From positions 1,302,001 to 1,366,000 of the forward strand of contig NZ_RAPE01000001.1 of assembly GCF_003651245.1 (NCBI RefSeq): a DNA stretch of 64,000 nucleotides, in the 5' to 3' direction. The notes under the pieces were generated by a model, which did no database searches, was not told where the DNA came from, and saw only the letters and a list, made by a program, of their open reading frames with translations. Of this stretch, positions 62,810 through 64,000 are shown one piece after another (position 1 is the stretch's first letter; the number at the start of each line of letters is the position of its first letter). The DNA comes from Roseovarius spongiae. Lineage in GTDB: Bacteria; Pseudomonadota; Alphaproteobacteria; Rhodobacterales; Rhodobacteraceae. The position numbers and the translations under genes are program-made.

Positions 62810-63523
62810 ATGACTCGCCCGTTTTCTACGCCGCACGTGGCGCCACTCTACAAGGCACTGCCCTACCAGTATCTGGGCGTTCGCAAGATCAGCGCGTATT
62901 GCCGTTGCGACCCCGACGCATTGCGGGCATTTCTGCCCGATGAATTCGAGCTTCTTGGCGATGTCTGCGAGGTATTTCAACTGGAGGCACCGGATGCCGG
63001 GCCGTTGGGCCATTACAGCGAATCCGGGGTCGTGATTCCGATGACGTTCGACGGGACACCCGGCGCGCATGTGGCGCTGGAATATGTCTCGTCCGACGAT
63101 TCGCTGGCGGCCGGGCGGGAGATCTGGGGCTATCCGAAGAAAATGGCGGAGGTTCCGTTTCGCAGCCTCGAGAACGGTGGCTTCGAATCCTCGACGATTC
63201 GGCGCGGGACCACGATCATCAGCATGAAATTCACCCCCGGCGGGGACGCATTCGAGAAACCGGTCATGCAACCGCGGTTCCAGATCAAGACATTCGCGAC
63301 GGCTGATGGCACCGGATGGGATCTTTACCAGGTTATCCGGAACGATCTGGCGAATGTCGAGGTCAGGGACCACCAGTTCGGGACCGTGGAGTTGGAGCTC
63401 AAGGGCAGCGATGACGACCCGCTTGACCGATTGGGGGTTGAGTCGGTGATCGGTGCGGAGTCGACCCTGATCGACTTCCTGCTTCAGGGCGGACGGATAT
63501 TGAAATCGCTCGATGCGGCGTGA
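62810..63523 (+). CDS. acetoacetate-decarboxylase-family protein (ADC, copy 2)
   Basis: The 237-aa protein shares the ADC core AAGREIWGYPKKMAEVPF with Lys110/Lys111 and VVIPMTFDGTPGAHVALEY upstream. It is clearly related to but diverged from the ADC at 56004. ATG 62810 is preferred because AAGAGGA precedes it. An SDR gene follows after 41 bases, mirroring the ADC/SDR neighbourhood of copy 1. Confidence 0.88.
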   Translation: MTRPFSTPHVAPLYKALPYQYLGVRKISAYCRCDPDALRAFLPDEFELLGDVCEVFQLEAPDAGPLGHYSESGVVIPMTFDGTPGAHVALEYVSSDDSLAAGREIWGYPKKMAEVPFRSLENGGFESSTIRRGTTIISMKFTPGGDAFEKPVMQPRFQIKTFATADGTGWDLYQVIRNDLANVEVRDHQFGTVELELKGSDDDPLDRLGVESVIGAESTLIDFLLQGGRILKSLDAA

Positions 63524-63564
63524 CCCGGCGGGCCTGAAACACGGCAGATGAAGGACGTTTTCCA

Positions 63565-64000
63565 ATGCATATCGATCTGACCGGCCGTACCGCCCTGGTC
63601 ACCGGAGCCGCCGGGGGGCTGGGGGTGCAGCAGGTTCTTGCACTGGCCGGGGCGCGCGCGCATGTAGTGGCCACCGACCGAAACGAGGCGCAGATTGTCG
63701 CCGCGCTTGGCAAGGCGGGCAAGGTGGCCGACATTACGGCGCGGGTGCTTGACGTGACTGACGCCGATGAGAACGAGGCGCTGGTGCAGGAGCTGGCGAC
63801 CGCCGGGCGTGGGATCGATATCCTGGTCAACAATGCCGGGATTTCGATTCCCGGATCGGTTTTGGACTACCCCGAGGACAGTTTCGACCGAACCTTGTCG
63901 GTCAATCTGCGCGGGCTTTACCTGTTGAGCCAGACCGTGGCCCGTTCGATGGTGGCGCGGGGTACGGGCGGGGCGATCGTGAACCTTGCGTCGATCGGCG
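63565..64000 (+). CDS. short-chain dehydrogenase/reductase (cut by window end)
   Basis: The frame from ATG 63565 runs open to the last base and gives 145 residues: GRTALVTGAAGGLGVQQVLAL (TGxxxGxG), NNAGISIPG and VNLASIG. It is an ordinary SDR whose catalytic Tyr and C terminus lie beyond the window. It follows the second ADC closely and is likely cotranscribed with it. Confidence 0.9.
   Translation, partial: MHIDLTGRTALVTGAAGGLGVQQVLALAGARAHVVATDRNEAQIVAALGKAGKVADITARVLDVTDADENEALVQELATAGRGIDILVNNAGISIPGSVLDYPEDSFDRTLSVNLRGLYLLSQTVARSMVARGTGGAIVNLASIG

Noticed and set aside
1..64000. CRISPR arrays, rRNA or tRNA genes, phage modules, toxin-antitoxin pairs
   Set aside because: No regularly spaced repeats, conserved RNA cores, or integrase, capsid or small paired toxin genes were seen on reading both strands.

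Overview
The window reads as chromosome or large-replicon DNA of a marine-type alphaproteobacterium, most likely Rhodobacterales (Roseobacter/Paracoccaceae group). This is inferred from the high GC coding style, the dense set of ABC uptake operons for small organic N and P compounds, an AapJQMP amino-acid transporter, a dimethylglycine-dehydrogenase-type flavoprotein, VPLPA-type C-terminal sorting signals, and an rpoE-chrR locus next to CFA-synthase-like and DUF1365 genes as in Rhodobacter sphaeroides. No rRNA, tRNA, CRISPR array, integrase or replication origin was found.

Layout. 0-1 kb: a CbiX/SirB-like protein and the C-terminal remnant of a haem-d1 protein. 1-5.2 kb: glycine betaine/proline-type ABC transporter (binding protein, ATPase, fused double permease). 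5.4-9 kb: metallo-beta-lactamase-fold hydrolase, SDR, zinc alcohol dehydrogenase and a LysR regulator. 9.1-15.6 kb: one long operon-like run with an arginase/agmatinase-family ureohydrolase, a PotD/A/B/C-type transporter and a cobalt-type nitrile hydratase (alpha, beta, activator). 15.6-22 kb: NCS1 transporter with a 51-aa membrane partner, aldehyde dehydrogenase, DMGDH-type oxidase-methyltransferase and a divergent XRE-cupin regulator. 22-27.6 kb: PhnCDEE-type transporter, iron alcohol dehydrogenase and a LysR regulator. 27.6-32 kb: thioesterase, mesaconyl-CoA-hydratase-like protein, a decayed CoA-transferase, acyl-CoA dehydrogenase, MFS transporter. 32-40.4 kb: HTH regulator, CocE/NonD hydrolase and a DppABCDF-type transporter.

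40.4-55.9 kb is different: by eye it is less GC-rich, gene spacing is looser, and it ends in two broken IS6-type transposases. It holds an exported TPR protein, two VPLPA-CTERM surface proteins, a luciferase-like monooxygenase, a fasciclin protein, and an rpoE-chrR singlet-oxygen-type regulon (FAD oxidoreductase, DUF1365, CFA-synthase-like methyltransferase, SDRs, TspO, DUF2177) with three candidate sigma-E promoters.

55.9-64 kb is a compact catabolic locus: two acetoacetate-decarboxylase-family proteins, two SDRs, a MarR regulator and an Aap-type amino-acid transporter. A near-identical 21-bp operator-like sequence stands before both halves. This locus and the ureohydrolase/transporter/nitrile-hydratase operon are the best candidates for undescribed pathways. 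A second theme is that four of the five ABC operons carry a strong GC-rich hairpin directly after the binding-protein gene, which fits differential expression of binding protein over membrane parts.
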